From NCBI RefSeq assembly GCF_017656375.1, contig NZ_JACDOB010000002.1, forward strand, positions 99,239 through 163,238: a stretch of DNA of 64,000 nt. Direction: 5' to 3'. A model generated the notes under the pieces. The model searched no databases, had not been told where the DNA came from, and saw nothing but the letters and a program-made list of their open reading frames with translations. The position numbers and the translations under genes were made by a program. Source of the stretch: Thermovirga sp. (lineage in GTDB: Bacteria; Synergistota; Synergistia; Synergistales; Thermovirgaceae). The stretch's first letter is position 1, and the number at the start of each line of letters is the position of its first letter. This document shows positions 18,618-29,312 of this stretch, piece after piece.

Positions 18618-19070
18618 CTACCTAAGCAACCTCTCCACCACGTTTCTCACCGTAGCACCATCAGCTTTACCTTTTACATGAGGCATAAGCTTACCCATAA
18701 CCTTCCCAAGATCCGAAATGCCTTTGGCGCCTGTTTCTTCTATTATCTTCTTCGCCAACTGCAGGATCTGCTCCTCAGATAGCTGCTCTGGTAGGTATTT
18801 CTCTAGAATAGACACCTCCGCTCTCTCCTGCTCAGCTCTATCTCTGACTCCAACAGCTTCGTATTGTTCAGCAGCTTCTTTCCGTTGTTTTATCATTCGC
18901 CTCAGTAATACTATATAATCATCTTCACTCAAGGAAGCATCCTTCCCTTTTTCAACCTTTTTGTTTTGTATGGAAGATTTCAACATCCTGAGGACATCTA
19001 CTACTTTAGTATCGCCCTTTTTAAGCGCATCTACAAAGTCCTGCTGGATCTTTTTCTCAAACTCTTTCAA
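18618..19070 (-). CDS. yqeY: GatB/YqeY-domain protein
   Basis: 150 aa, all-helical YqeY family, related to the tail domain of the GatB amidotransferase subunit. It probably touches tRNA, but its precise role is not established. Typical segments are DVLRMLKSSIQNKKVEKG, ISILEKYLPEQLSEEQ-like VSILEKYLPEQLSEEQI, and the C-terminal GKVMGKLMPHVKGKADGATV. Four bases after rpsU, an arrangement common in Firmicutes and relatives. Confidence 0.9.
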   Translation of the reverse strand: MKEFEKKIQQDFVDALKKGDTKVVDVLRMLKSSIQNKKVEKGKDASLSEDDYIVLLRRMIKQRKEAAEQYEAVGVRDRAEQERAEVSILEKYLPEQLSEEQILQLAKKIIEETGAKGISDLGKVMGKLMPHVKGKADGATVRNVVERLLR

Positions 19071-19074
19071 CTCG

Positions 19075-19251
19075 CTACCTCCTCTTTTTTCTCCTGGCAG
19101 CCTCTCTCTTCCTTTTCTTTTCCTCGCTAGGTTTTTCGTAATGCTGGCGCCTGCGGGCTTCTCTCAAAACTCCGCCCTTGGAAACTTCTCTTTTAAAACG
19201 CCTCAAAGCATCTTCGAGAGATTCATTTTCCCTGCGTACTACCTCGGTCAT
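19075..19251 (-). CDS. rpsU: 30S ribosomal protein S21 (bS21)
   Basis: 58 aa from the ATG at 19251, preceded by AAAGGGGGGAAGAG; the track ORF begins 37 codons too early. Basic protein beginning [23 protein letters not shown] and ending in a [14 protein letters not shown] tail, as bS21 does. bS21 sits near the anti-Shine-Dalgarno end of 16S rRNA. Middle gene of HIT-rpsU-yqeY. Confidence 0.95.
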   Translation of the reverse strand: MTEVVRRENESLEDALRRFKREVSKGGVLREARRRQHYEKPSEEKKRKREAARRKKRR

Positions 19252-19279
19252 TGCTCTTCCCCCCTTTCTAACGCCCACA

Positions 19280-19624
19280 CTAACCCGGGGGCCATTGAAA
19301 AAACCGACCTGACAGTAAGTGTACATGAAGATGATGTACCGTTTGTCCAGCCCGGTCTCCACAGTTTACCACAACACGATAGCCATCCTCGACAAGTCCA
19401 AGATCTCTCGCAACCTTAGTTGCTGTACCCATAAGAACAGACCACAGCGAAGGATCTTCCACCTGATCTGCCGAGGATATGTGTTCCCTTGGAATAACCA
19501 GCAAATGAGTAGGCGCCTGGGGGTTAATATCCCTTATGACTGCTACTTTTTCATCTTTGTATACAAAATGTGCAGGCAACTCTCCATCTAATATCCGACA
19601 AAAGACACAATCACCATTCACCAA
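19280..19624 (-). CDS. HIT-family nucleotide hydrolase
   Basis: 114 aa, HINT-like branch. The zinc-type Cys at the N-terminus ([13 protein letters not shown]), the central [12 protein letters not shown] and the catalytic histidine triad HHLHVHLL are intact. Members hydrolyse nucleoside phosphoramidates such as AMP-NH2 or AMP-lysine. Precedes rpsU by 28 bp and is presumably the first gene of that unit. Confidence 0.93.
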   Translation of the reverse strand: MVNGDCVFCRILDGELPAHFVYKDEKVAVIRDINPQAPTHLLVIPREHISSADQVEDPSLWSVLMGTATKVARDLGLVEDGYRVVVNCGDRAGQTVHHLHVHLLSGRFFQWPPG

Positions 19625-19656
19625 CGGCCACCTCTCTTATGCGTGCCTCTATTTTA

Positions 19657-19682
19657 GAAAAGGTTTGTCATTTAGACAACCA
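19657..19682 (-). terminator. Probable terminator after bpsA
   Basis: On the minus strand GGTTGTC-TAAAT-GACAA-A-CC (one bulged A) is followed by TTTTCT. It lies 20 bp beyond the bpsA stop. Confidence 0.5.
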
Positions 19683-19702
19683 CCGCTTCAAAACTGGTTC
19701 AC

Positions 19703-20773
19703 TTAAACTGTGGAACTTTCAGAATCATTATAGATATCAGAATCCGTTAAATCTTCGTTATCTAAAGGAATTTCTTCCACTACTTCCACCCTAAAAATAG
19801 AGGAATAATACCAGTTATCTACGGGTTTCACCTTAACTGGTGCCAATTTCCATGCCAACATTTCTTCAGCATAATTCCAATTGACATATTCATTGAAATT
19901 ACGAATGATGTCTGTTACAACCAAGCCCTTATTTATAAGGACCTGTTCAAGCTGTCTCCACTTAACAAAGGAACTCTCACTGCTCGTCAGCCCAAAATAA
20001 CCAGCTCCCCCCATACCCTTGAGAGTCGCAACCCCCCTTCCAACGAAAGCGGCTAAAGCAGCTACCGTTTCAGGTGGGTCACAGAAAAACACATCAAAGG
20101 ACTTAAGCAAATCTTCAGGTAGCGGCTTTCGTAAATCATGCCTTCTTACCTCTAAATTAGAAAGCCCCAATTCGGCAGCTTTTTTCTTCTGGAAATCGAC
20201 TATCCTCTCATCTATCTCTAACATTACGACTCTACGAGGAAGCTTCGTAATAGCCAAAGCAAGAGCAACCATATCATCGTCTCCTAGGACTATGATATCT
20301 CTGCCTCTTATATCTCCCCGACCATCAGCTAGAGATATTCTCGCAAAAGTAGTTTCCGGCGTAACATATGCCTGGTCGTATTGCCTTATAGCTTCAGGTC
20401 GTTCTTGATGCAATTCTAGGAATTTTTCATATGGTCTTTTCAAAGAGTCATCTAGAACTATAGTCCGCCCTTTACACGTAGGGCACAAATGGGTATGTAA
20501 TGCCTCTATCCTCTCAGCCTTGCAGAAAGCTTCCCCCTCTTGAGTAAGTTTTATATCATTATCTTCTATCGCTATTAGACCGTCCCTTGCCATTAGTTGA
20601 ATTAATTCTGCCACCATAGGTACAGGCTCTTCCGCAAGCTGGACTATCTTCCAAAAATTTGAACTCAGCATTATTGCCGCTAATACCCTCTCCACATCTC
20701 TCTCTCTTACCACAATGCTTGTATTCCGAGCTGCTTCTTCTGCGTAGCTCTTTATTTTATTCATAGAGTTCAA
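19703..20773 (-). CDS. bpsA: Branched-chain polyamine synthase BpsA (N4-bis(aminopropyl)spermidine synthase family, DUF43)
   Basis: 356 aa. BpsA adds two aminopropyl groups from decarboxylated SAM to spermidine, giving a branched quaternary polyamine known from hyperthermophilic archaea and some thermophilic bacteria. Seen here are an N-terminal winged-helix-like region (about 25-95), a zinc-type CPTCKG, and the methyltransferase-like domain with the active-site loop VLGDDDMVALA, MLEIDERIVDF and FFCDPPET. Start: a TTG at 20773 eight bases after AAAGGGGGG; the track start is a TTG lying before that site. It follows mtaB at the end of the CIRCE-controlled heat-shock operon. SpeD, the source of decarboxylated SAM, is at 58.8-59.2 kb. 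Confidence 0.85.
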   Translation of the reverse strand: MNSMNKIKSYAEEAARNTSIVVRERDVERVLAAIMLSSNFWKIVQLAEEPVPMVAELIQLMARDGLIAIEDNDIKLTQEGEAFCKAERIEALHTHLCPTCKGRTIVLDDSLKRPYEKFLELHQERPEAIRQYDQAYVTPETTFARISLADGRGDIRGRDIIVLGDDDMVALALAITKLPRRVVMLEIDERIVDFQKKKAAELGLSNLEVRRHDLRKPLPEDLLKSFDVFFCDPPETVAALAAFVGRGVATLKGMGGAGYFGLTSSESSFVKWRQLEQVLINKGLVVTDIIRNFNEYVNWNYAEEMLAWKLAPVKVKPVDNWYYSSIFRVEVVEEIPLDNEDLTDSDIYNDSESSTV

Positions 20774-20812
20774 GACATTACCCCCCTTTAAATTCAATAG
20801 TTTTTAACTTTT

Positions 20813-22129
20813 TTATAATATAATACCATAAAGGTTGCCATCCTCGGCACTATTCACAAAAACCTTCACAACTTCATTTTGCATAGCTGAGCCATTGGCC
20901 TTAACTCTCAAAAAATGAGGTGTTAACCCCTCTACTATACAACAGGTACTTTCCTCTACCAAAACAGAAACGTTTTTACCTATCCATCTTCTGGCATATC
21001 TATCAAGTAAGCGATCCCTTAAAAGAATGGCTTCTTTTACTCTTTCGTGTATTCGCTCTTTTGTTAAGTCGCTTTTCAATGCATAAGCCCTCGTTCCCTT
21101 TCGGGCAGAATAGGGGAAAACGTGAATTCTGCCAAAAGCCAAACTTTCCACAAGAGAAAGGGTATTTTTAAACATCTCATCAGTTTCACCAGGAAAGCCT
21201 ACTATTATGTCGGTTCCTATATGTACATCATCACCAAAAGCTTCTCTAAACCATGAAATCACCCTCGCAAAATCCAAAGAAGCATATCCCCTACTCATGG
21301 CTTCCAACACGCGGTCGTCACCGCTTTGAAGCGGCAAATGAAAGTGAGGGCACAATTTGCTAATCGATGCAAGCCTATACACCAAATCCCTGTCTATCCC
21401 AAAAGGCTCTATGGAGCCAAATCGTATTCTCTCCAGTCCATTTATGTCGGATAAGCTCTCCACCAAATCTGCCAATGTAGAACCTATATCTTTTCCATAA
21501 AATCCTAATTGAATTCCTGTCAAAACCACTTCTTTGCAGCCGTTGGCCACAAGGGTTTTCACTTCCTTCACGGCACTTTCCAGTGGCCTGCTAACTGGCC
21601 TACCTCGCACACTAGGTATAATGCAGTAAGAACAACTCCTCGAACATCCATCCTGCACTTTTACGAAAGCTCTAGTGTGGAAATGAGGTTTTGCAAGCAA
21701 GAGGTCGTCCCATTTTTCACAATATTGCAAGGATCGTCTCTCCACTATTAGTCTCTTTTCTTCCGATTCATCTAGAAGATTGATCAAAATTTCTGGGATA
21801 CGGCTTTTCATTCTATTACCTACGAGGGCATCTATACCAAGAGCCTTGGCTTCATCTTCCGTAGACTTTTGTGCCCAACAACCGCACACCACTATTCGTG
21901 CTGCAGGAGAAAATCTTTTAAGTTTACGAATTAACTGTCTAGATTTGCGATCAGCCTCCTGTGTCACAGTACAACTGTTTATTATCGCAACATCAAACAA
22001 AGATTCTTTCACTATTACAGCACCGTACGCCTCCAAGGCTGAGGCTATGGCTTCAGATTCATATAAATTGCTTCTGCAACCAAGGGTTTCTATTCTTACC
22101 TTCTTACCCTTCAAAACTTCATGAGACAT
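20813..22129 (-). CDS. mtaB: tRNA (N6-threonylcarbamoyladenosine(37)-C2)-methylthiotransferase MtaB
   Basis: 438 aa from the ATG at 22129, eight bases after AAAGGA, itself at the rsmE stop. Radical-SAM enzyme converting t6A37 to ms2t6A37. Order: N-terminal methylthiotransferase domain with three cysteines (TLGCRSN, NSCTVTQEAD, VVCGCWAQ), radical-SAM motif CSRSCSYCIIPSVRG and a C-terminal TRAM domain. The CGCWAQ and VRGRPVSRP wording favours MtaB over MiaB. Operon neighbour of rsmE and prmA. Confidence 0.92.
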   Translation of the reverse strand: MSHEVLKGKKVRIETLGCRSNLYESEAIASALEAYGAVIVKESLFDVAIINSCTVTQEADRKSRQLIRKLKRFSPAARIVVCGCWAQKSTEDEAKALGIDALVGNRMKSRIPEILINLLDESEEKRLIVERRSLQYCEKWDDLLLAKPHFHTRAFVKVQDGCSRSCSYCIIPSVRGRPVSRPLESAVKEVKTLVANGCKEVVLTGIQLGFYGKDIGSTLADLVESLSDINGLERIRFGSIEPFGIDRDLVYRLASISKLCPHFHLPLQSGDDRVLEAMSRGYASLDFARVISWFREAFGDDVHIGTDIIVGFPGETDEMFKNTLSLVESLAFGRIHVFPYSARKGTRAYALKSDLTKERIHERVKEAILLRDRLLDRYARRWIGKNVSVLVEESTCCIVEGLTPHFLRVKANGSAMQNEVVKVFVNSAEDGNLYGIIL

Positions 22130-22133
22130 TAGA

Positions 22134-22853
22134 TCATTCCTTTTCCAGTAGCATAGACAAAATAGCTGTTCCAACAGCTGCTGCCGTCGGGGATCGCATT
22201 ATCCTGGCTCCCAGCCTAACTGGCTTGAAGCCAAAATCCTCAAGCATTTGCATCTCTGCTTCAGACCAATCTCCCTCAGGTCCTATTGCTATAGCCGCTT
22301 TGTCTTTCGGGGCACAGTCTAAAAGGTCAATACTTCCCCTGCCTAAAAATGCACCATACTTGAAAGCTGGCAAAGACAATGCATCTATGTCTTTTACCTT
22401 AATCACAGGAAATAATTCAGGTATACTAAAAGCTCTAGCTTGTTTAGTAGCTTCGCTCAAAATAAGCTTCCACCTTCTCATCTTTGCCTCGACTCGACTA
22501 CCTTCGATCTTCACGACACTTCTTTCACAACGTAGAGGTACTATAGCTGTGGCACCACACTCAGTTACTTGCCTCAACGCCAATTCAAATGCTTCTGTTT
22601 TAGTCAAACCTAATAAGACCCAAAGTTCTCTTTTGGGAGAAGTTTTTATCTCCTCTTCCACATATCCTAGCAATTTACCCTCTTCAATTTTCAATCTGAG
22701 GATAAGCAATCTACCCTCCATCAGGGCTTCAACCTTTTGTCCATTTTTACATCTACGAACATTTAGCAAATGATGGGCTTCAGAAGGTTCTATTAACCAG
22801 GTCTTACTATCTATTCTCAGACTGCCCTCCAGACGTATTCTGGGCAACGACAC
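22134..22853 (-). CDS. rsmE: 16S rRNA (uracil(1498)-N(3))-methyltransferase RsmE
   Basis: 239 aa, SPOUT-family methyltransferase acting on U1498 of 16S rRNA. N-terminal PUA-like part with HHLLNVRRCKNGQKV, then the knotted SAM site in AIAIGPEGDWSEAEM and LGARIMRSPTAAAVGTAIL. Starts with GTG at 22853, overlapping the prmA tail by 47 bp, with GGGAG upstream inside prmA. Confidence 0.93.
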   Translation of the reverse strand: MSLPRIRLEGSLRIDSKTWLIEPSEAHHLLNVRRCKNGQKVEALMEGRLLILRLKIEEGKLLGYVEEEIKTSPKRELWVLLGLTKTEAFELALRQVTECGATAIVPLRCERSVVKIEGSRVEAKMRRWKLILSEATKQARAFSIPELFPVIKVKDIDALSLPAFKYGAFLGRGSIDLLDCAPKDKAAIAIGPEGDWSEAEMQMLEDFGFKPVRLGARIMRSPTAAAVGTAILSMLLEKE

Positions 22854-23703
22854 CCCACCAATCTCCCTTCGTCGTTTCTTCTAACACTTTAAATCCTATT
22901 TCTTGCAAAGCCGAAATAAAAGGATCCCTTTCTTTCTTAACCAATCCTGAAAAAACAGCCCTTCCTCCCTTTTTTAGTTTGGAAGGTAAGGACGGCAAAA
23001 GCTTTATTAGCGGATCAAAAATAATATTGGCAGTTACAAGATCCACCAATTCGTGTAATCCATCAAGCAAATTGCCTTGCTCCACCTCAACTAAATCTTC
23101 AGGGATTTCGTTTAACTTCAAATTGGACTCCACTTCCTCCAATACAGCCGGATCCAAATCTCTAGCAAAGACCTTTTTCGCTCCGAGCTTAACAGCAGCT
23201 ATGGCCAAAATTCCAGAGCCCGTCCCAACATCCGCTACAACATCACCTTGATTAACGCTCTTTTCCAAAAGCTCAAGGGCTATCTGAGTACTTTCATGAT
23301 ACCCTGTTCCAAAAGCCGTACCTGGATAAACTAAAAGGACACTCTTACCCTTTCGATCTTCAAAAGAATCCTTATGCCAAGGGGCCATGACTACTAATGC
23401 CTTGCCCACTTCTATAGGTGGAAAGGCTTCCTTCCATACAGTGTGCCATCTCTCGTTCTCAATTTTCCCAGCATCTATAATCCTTAACGTCGGCCAAGGT
23501 TCAAGCACCTCATTGATTTTGCTAATCCAATACTCCAAAGCATGCGATGACCTGTAGTAAGCTTTAACAGCTAATTTATCCTGTGTGTCAAGCAATTCAG
23601 AACCCATACTACCAGAAAGATCCACTAACGAGATAAGGGTTTCCTCTTCCATGCCTTTAGATTCTATGGTCACGTACCACCAGAAGCTACCTTTTTCTTC
23701 CAT
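22807..23703 (-). CDS. prmA: Ribosomal protein L11 methyltransferase
   Basis: 298 aa from the ATG at 23703, preceded by GGAGGAGGAG; the track's earlier TTG is part of that site. Trimethylates uL11. N-terminal substrate-binding domain, then a Rossmann methyltransferase with LVYPGTAFGTGYHEST, VADVGTGSGILAIAAVKLGA, FARDLDPAVL and VTANIIFDPLIKLLP. Follows dnaJ as in many Firmicutes-type heat-shock operons. Confidence 0.93.
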   Translation of the reverse strand: MEEKGSFWWYVTIESKGMEEETLISLVDLSGSMGSELLDTQDKLAVKAYYRSSHALEYWISKINEVLEPWPTLRIIDAGKIENERWHTVWKEAFPPIEVGKALVVMAPWHKDSFEDRKGKSVLLVYPGTAFGTGYHESTQIALELLEKSVNQGDVVADVGTGSGILAIAAVKLGAKKVFARDLDPAVLEEVESNLKLNEIPEDLVEVEQGNLLDGLHELVDLVTANIIFDPLIKLLPSLPSKLKKGGRAVFSGLVKKERDPFISALQEIGFKVLEETTKGDWWGVVAQNTSGGQSENR

Positions 23704-23744
23704 GGGGCTCTCCTCCTCCAATATTGCATCTTTACTCGAAATCC

Positions 23745-24860
23745 CTAAAGCAAATTCTTCAATTTCTCTAAGAACCCTCCAGATTTAACACTGACATTCA
23801 TTTCCTTCGCAAGGGCTTCTATTAAACCTTTCTGCTTGTCCGTCAACTTTTTAGGTATATCGACAACAATATGGACAAGACAGTCCCCACGTCCTGGTCG
23901 CCTAAGCCTAGGCATCCCTCTTCCTTTTATCTTGAAGACGTGACCATTCTGAACGCCCTGAGGAATATCCAGCTTATATCTTCCATCAAGAAGCTCAACT
24001 TCTTTTTCGCACCCCAAGGCAGCTTCCGGAAAGGAAAGGTGCAAAGACATATGCAGGTTATCCCCTTCCCTTTTAAAAATATCATGAGAAGCAACGCTTA
24101 TAACTAAAAACAAGTCTCCTGGAGGGCCACCCCTTAAGCCCTCCATTCCTTCTCCTTGGATCCTAAGCCTTACCCCTGTATCTACTCCTTTAGGAACAGT
24201 CACTTTAACTTTACGATAGACTCTTGTCTTTCCACTTCCACCACATTCACCACAAACTTTTTCTATGATCTTACCTTTACCTTTACACTCTGGGCAAACA
24301 GTGACGCTAACAAAAGAGCCAAAAGGAGTCCGTCTATGCTGTTCTACTTGCCCTGTTCCACCACACACAGAACAAACCTTTGTCCCGTACCCCGGTTCTG
24401 CCCCTGTCCCATCACATCTTTTGCAGCGTTCCCATCGTGGAACGGAAATTTCCTTAGAAACACCAGTAAGCGCCTCTTCCAAAGAAACATCAAGACGCAT
24501 CTCTATGTCCTGCCCCTTCACGGGTCCCTGAGAAGCTCCTCCAAAATTACCAAATATAGAATCGAATATATCTCCAAAGATGTCGCCAAACCCACCAAAG
24601 GGACCAAAAGGGCCAGAGCCACCTTGGGCATCTCCTATTGTTCCAAATTGATCATACTGTTGCCTTTTCTGAGGATCACTCAATATCTCATAAGCAGCAT
24701 TTATTTCCTTGAAACGCTGCTCAGCCTCGCTGTCTCCTGGGTTGGCATCAGGATGATACTTCCTTACCAGGCGCCTGTAAGCTTTTTTTATTTCATCTTG
24801 TGTAGCATTTCTTGGCACTCCCAATATCTCGTAAAGATCCTTGTCATCAAAGGCGCCCAT
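23745..24860 (-). CDS. dnaJ: Chaperone protein DnaJ
   Basis: 371 aa. J domain (about 5-75) with the HPD tripeptide in [12 protein letters not shown], a Gly/Phe-rich linker ([11 protein letters not shown]), four zinc repeats ([32 protein letters not shown]) and two C-terminal beta domains. Stimulates DnaK ATPase and delivers unfolded clients. Behind GAGAGGTGA, 18 bp after dnaK. Confidence 0.97.
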   Translation of the reverse strand: MGAFDDKDLYEILGVPRNATQDEIKKAYRRLVRKYHPDANPGDSEAEQRFKEINAAYEILSDPQKRQQYDQFGTIGDAQGGSGPFGPFGGFGDIFGDIFDSIFGNFGGASQGPVKGQDIEMRLDVSLEEALTGVSKEISVPRWERCKRCDGTGAEPGYGTKVCSVCGGTGQVEQHRRTPFGSFVSVTVCPECKGKGKIIEKVCGECGGSGKTRVYRKVKVTVPKGVDTGVRLRIQGEGMEGLRGGPPGDLFLVISVASHDIFKREGDNLHMSLHLSFPEAALGCEKEVELLDGRYKLDIPQGVQNGHVFKIKGRGMPRLRRPGRGDCLVHIVVDIPKKLTDKQKGLIEALAKEMNVSVKSGGFLEKLKNLL

Positions 24861-24878
24861 TACCTGTCACCTCTCGCC

Positions 24879-26714
<1,836 letters not shown>

Positions 26715-26745
26715 TCACCTCTTTCTGCAATATTTTACGTTAAAG

Positions 26746-27396
26746 CTATTCATCCTTTTTTGTCTCTTCAGCTGTGGATGTTGATTTGCCAACCTTAACT
26801 TTCGCCGCTCTCAGAACTTTGCCACCAAGGACAAACCCTTTCTGATACTCTTCTAACACCTTACCATCCAACTCCGGTTCTACTTCTTCTGCAGCCAAAG
26901 CCTCATGTACAGAGGGATCAAAGTCTTTCCCCTCAGATTCTATGGGTTCCAATCCCAACTTGCACATAACATCCATGAATTGTTTCCTGATTATCCTGAT
27001 CCCGCTTTTTATTTTTTCGGCATCATCATTATCATTTGCCGAAAGAGCCCTATCTAAATTGTCGAGTACAGGCAAAAGCTCCTTTATGGTTTTTTCTGTC
27101 GCCAAAGCACTTAATTTTTCCTTTTCTCTTTCCACCCTTTGTCTGTAGTTATAAAAATCTGCCGTAGCCCTCAGAGCTGCGTCCTTAAGTTTCGCATTCT
27201 CCTCTTTTAGCTCCTCTATAAGAGCTTTGAGCTTTTCGTTTTCTTCCACTAGACTCTCCAGCGAAGAAGTGCTTTCCTCAACAGCGCTTTCATTGTTTTC
27301 ATTCTCCTGGCCCTCATTTTTACCCAAAGAGATATCTTCTATTGCTTGTTCTGTTACCTCTCTTTTAGCATCTTCATGTTTTTTCTTTTTGGTCAT
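26746..27396 (-). CDS. grpE: Nucleotide exchange factor GrpE
   Basis: 216 aa. Charged N-terminal region, long coiled coil (about 45-100, EENEKLKALIEELKEENAKL), RATADFYNYRQRVEREKE, then the C-terminal beta domain with VHEALAAEE and LGGKVLRAAKVKVGK. Releases ADP from DnaK. The ATG overlaps the hrcA stop by four bases. Confidence 0.95.
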   Translation of the reverse strand: MTKKKKHEDAKREVTEQAIEDISLGKNEGQENENNESAVEESTSSLESLVEENEKLKALIEELKEENAKLKDAALRATADFYNYRQRVEREKEKLSALATEKTIKELLPVLDNLDRALSANDNDDAEKIKSGIRIIRKQFMDVMCKLGLEPIESEGKDFDPSVHEALAAEEVEPELDGKVLEEYQKGFVLGGKVLRAAKVKVGKSTSTAEETKKDE

Positions 27397-28424
27397 ATGT
27401 CATCCACCTCCTCTTCCACATCCGTCGAGATACTATCCAAAACAGCTTCTAAGACAGATATGGAACGTTCATAATCCATTCTGACAGGACCTATTAGCCC
27501 AAGCACTGTTTTTTTGCCATCTGCAATATTAGAAGCCATTATCACTGAACAATCTTCTATAGGAAACGCTGGATCCTCCTTGCCTATCATCACAGAAAGC
27601 CCTTTATCCGGCGAAAACTTTTGAACGAGCTCTGCGATTGAAGATTCCTCTTCCAGAAGAGCCATTACAACCTGCAATCTGCTCAAATCTGCGAAATCTG
27701 GAAGACTCAGTATGTTATGTTTCCCACCTGTAAACAGGTGGTACGAATCTTTCAACAGAAGAATATCCACTTCATTAAGGGCAGCTTTGCAATTTTCTGC
27801 ATAAGACTGAAGTCCCTGCATTACGTATTTGAGCAATGCATCCCTGACCTTTCTCCATGACTTGCCCGAAGCTACCACTGTTATCCTTTGCGATAGTTCA
27901 TCAAGCGTCTGCTGATCCATGTCTTGGGGAAGCTGCATCGTCTTGTGATGCAACAACCCTCCTTTTAAGATGACAATCAATAGCGCCGTTCGCTCTGCCA
28001 CTTTGACAAACTCAACTTTCTGTAGCACCGCCTCTTCTGCTGGTCCTACAGCTGCCACTCCTATGCAATTAGTCAAATCCCCAAGCAACTTAGTGGCGTA
28101 TCGTAATGCAGATTCAAGGTCGTCTCTCTTTTTTTTCAGCTCCCGAACCCAGTATTGATATTCATCTCCAGGGCTTCTTTGCCTTCGCAGTATGGCATCA
28201 ACGTAAACCCTAAAAGCCTTAGGCGTAGGAAGCCGACCAGCAGACGTATGAGGTTGATAGAGAAAATCCATTTCCTCCAAATCTGCCATTTCATTTCTTA
28301 TAGTTGCGGCGCTTCGCCCCCTTAGATAACGTTTAGCAATAGTCCTTGAGCCAACAGGCTCCCCCGTTTTTATATACTCATACACAACGGCAAGCACTAT
28401 CTCTAGCTGTCTTTCCGTTAGCAT
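27393..28424 (-). CDS. hrcA: Heat-inducible transcription repressor HrcA
   Basis: 343 aa. N-terminal winged helix (LTERQLEIVLAVVYEYIKTGEPVGSRTIA, RSAATIRNEMADLEE) followed by a GAF-like dimerisation part with GCSVI-type segment EDCSVIMASN and a C-terminal helix. Binds CIRCE, which lies 31 bp upstream, and so represses its own operon. First gene of hrcA-grpE-dnaK-dnaJ-prmA-rsmE-mtaB-bpsA. Confidence 0.97.
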   Translation of the reverse strand: MLTERQLEIVLAVVYEYIKTGEPVGSRTIAKRYLRGRSAATIRNEMADLEEMDFLYQPHTSAGRLPTPKAFRVYVDAILRRQRSPGDEYQYWVRELKKKRDDLESALRYATKLLGDLTNCIGVAAVGPAEEAVLQKVEFVKVAERTALLIVILKGGLLHHKTMQLPQDMDQQTLDELSQRITVVASGKSWRKVRDALLKYVMQGLQSYAENCKAALNEVDILLLKDSYHLFTGGKHNILSLPDFADLSRLQVVMALLEEESSIAELVQKFSPDKGLSVMIGKEDPAFPIEDCSVIMASNIADGKKTVLGLIGPVRMDYERSISVLEAVLDSISTDVEEEVDDI

Positions 28425-28455
28425 AGCTTATCACTTCCCGTTCGCATTTTAGTTA

Positions 28456-28482
28456 TTAGCACTCCCACCTAGTGAGTGCTAA
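28456..28482 (-). promoter_or_regulatory. CIRCE operator (perfect)
   Basis: TTAGCACTC-N9-GAGTGCTAA, identical to the CIRCE consensus in both arms. It sits between the hrcA promoter and the hrcA start, where HrcA binding blocks transcription. Confidence 0.98.
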
Positions 28483-28505
28483 AGACAGTTTTCACCGAAA
28501 GGTAG

Positions 28506-28532
28506 ATTATCAACGAGATGGATTATTGTCAA
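28506..28532 (-). promoter_or_regulatory. hrcA operon promoter
   Basis: Minus-strand TTGACA (28527-28532, perfect) with GATAAT (28506-28511) at a short 15-bp spacing; a weaker TAATCT at 17 bp is the alternative. CIRCE lies directly downstream. Confidence 0.65.
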
Positions 28533-28592
28533 CTCTATTTAAGGATAAATGATGTATCATTTTATTGAAAGTCAAAAGAAAGGATGGTTGAT

Positions 28593-29243
28593 ATGATCTC
28601 AAGCCAGCAAAAAACCACCATTATACTAATAAGACATGGTGAGTGTGAGGGCAACAGAGAAGGACTATTTCGGGGAAGATGGGACTTTCCATTGAACGAG
28701 AATGGCAAGCTACAAGCACAAGCTATCGCAAAAGAAATTTCTGCAAACTTCAAACTAGATAGAATTTACTCTAGTCCTTTATCTAGAGCATTGGAGACGG
28801 CTAGGTCAATCTCCAAGGCTACTGGAGCCCAAATAGAGATCAGAAACGGTTTCAATAATATTTCATTAGGCTCATGGGAGGGAAAGCCCAAAAAGAAAAT
28901 CAAAGAAGAATTTCCAGAAGAATGGAATATATGGCTCAGCAATCCAGAAAGGCTCAGGCTTAAAGGCGCAGAATCTATCTCTGACGTACAAAGGAGGGCT
29001 TTTGCCAATCTTAACCACCTAACCAAATTACACCAAGGCTCAACATTCGCCGTGGTTACCCACAGAGCTGTTCTAAAGCCTTTGATTGCTGGAACCTTAA
29101 AGATTGCTGAACCTTATTTTTGGAAAATTCATGTAGATACTGCATCTTACTCAATCCTTACTCACGACCCCAAAAGAGGATATTGTCTAATCCTACTTAA
29201 TCAAACTAAACATCTCGATAATTTTATCAGCGAATGGGAATAG
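28593..29243 (+). CDS. Histidine phosphatase (phosphoglycerate mutase-like) family protein
   Basis: 216 aa from the ATG at 28593, eight bases after AAAGGA; the ATG at 28584 is too close to that site. RHG phosphatase fold: catalytic LIRHGECEGN, the second arginine in YSSPLSRALETA, the acidic GSWEGK region and the second catalytic histidine in VVTHRAVLKPL. Likely a small-metabolite phosphatase (alpha-ribazole phosphatase/CobC or GpmB-like). No cobalamin genes are nearby, so the substrate is open. Divergent from hrcA. Confidence 0.85.
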   Translation: MISSQQKTTIILIRHGECEGNREGLFRGRWDFPLNENGKLQAQAIAKEISANFKLDRIYSSPLSRALETARSISKATGAQIEIRNGFNNISLGSWEGKPKKKIKEEFPEEWNIWLSNPERLRLKGAESISDVQRRAFANLNHLTKLHQGSTFAVVTHRAVLKPLIAGTLKIAEPYFWKIHVDTASYSILTHDPKRGYCLILLNQTKHLDNFISEWE

Positions 29244-29247
29244 CCCC

Positions 29248-29276
29248 TTGACTTATACCTGCTGGGGTATAATAAT
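29248..29276 (+). promoter_or_regulatory. Promoter with inverted-repeat operator ahead of the flavoprotein gene
   Basis: TTGACT (29248-29253) with AATAAT at 17 bp (29271-29276) or TATAAT at 14 bp. The spacer is filled by TTATACC-TGCTGG-GGTATAA (29253-29272). Its core ATACC-N6-GGTAT is identical in geometry to the site in the copA/arsF intergenic region and resembles operators of the CsoR/CstR repressor family. Confidence 0.6.
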
Positions 29277-29312
29277 TGCACCGAAGTGCTATTATTAAGG
29301 AGGCGGGTATTA

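Noticed and set aside
19252-19362. 37-residue extension of the S21 ORF
   Set aside because: It overlaps the HIT gene out of frame, and a strong Shine-Dalgarno precedes the inner ATG.
28506-28532. Alternative sigma-32-type heat-shock promoter for hrcA
   Set aside because: The -35 is a perfect TTGACA and CIRCE is present, so the vegetative sigma factor with HrcA explains control.
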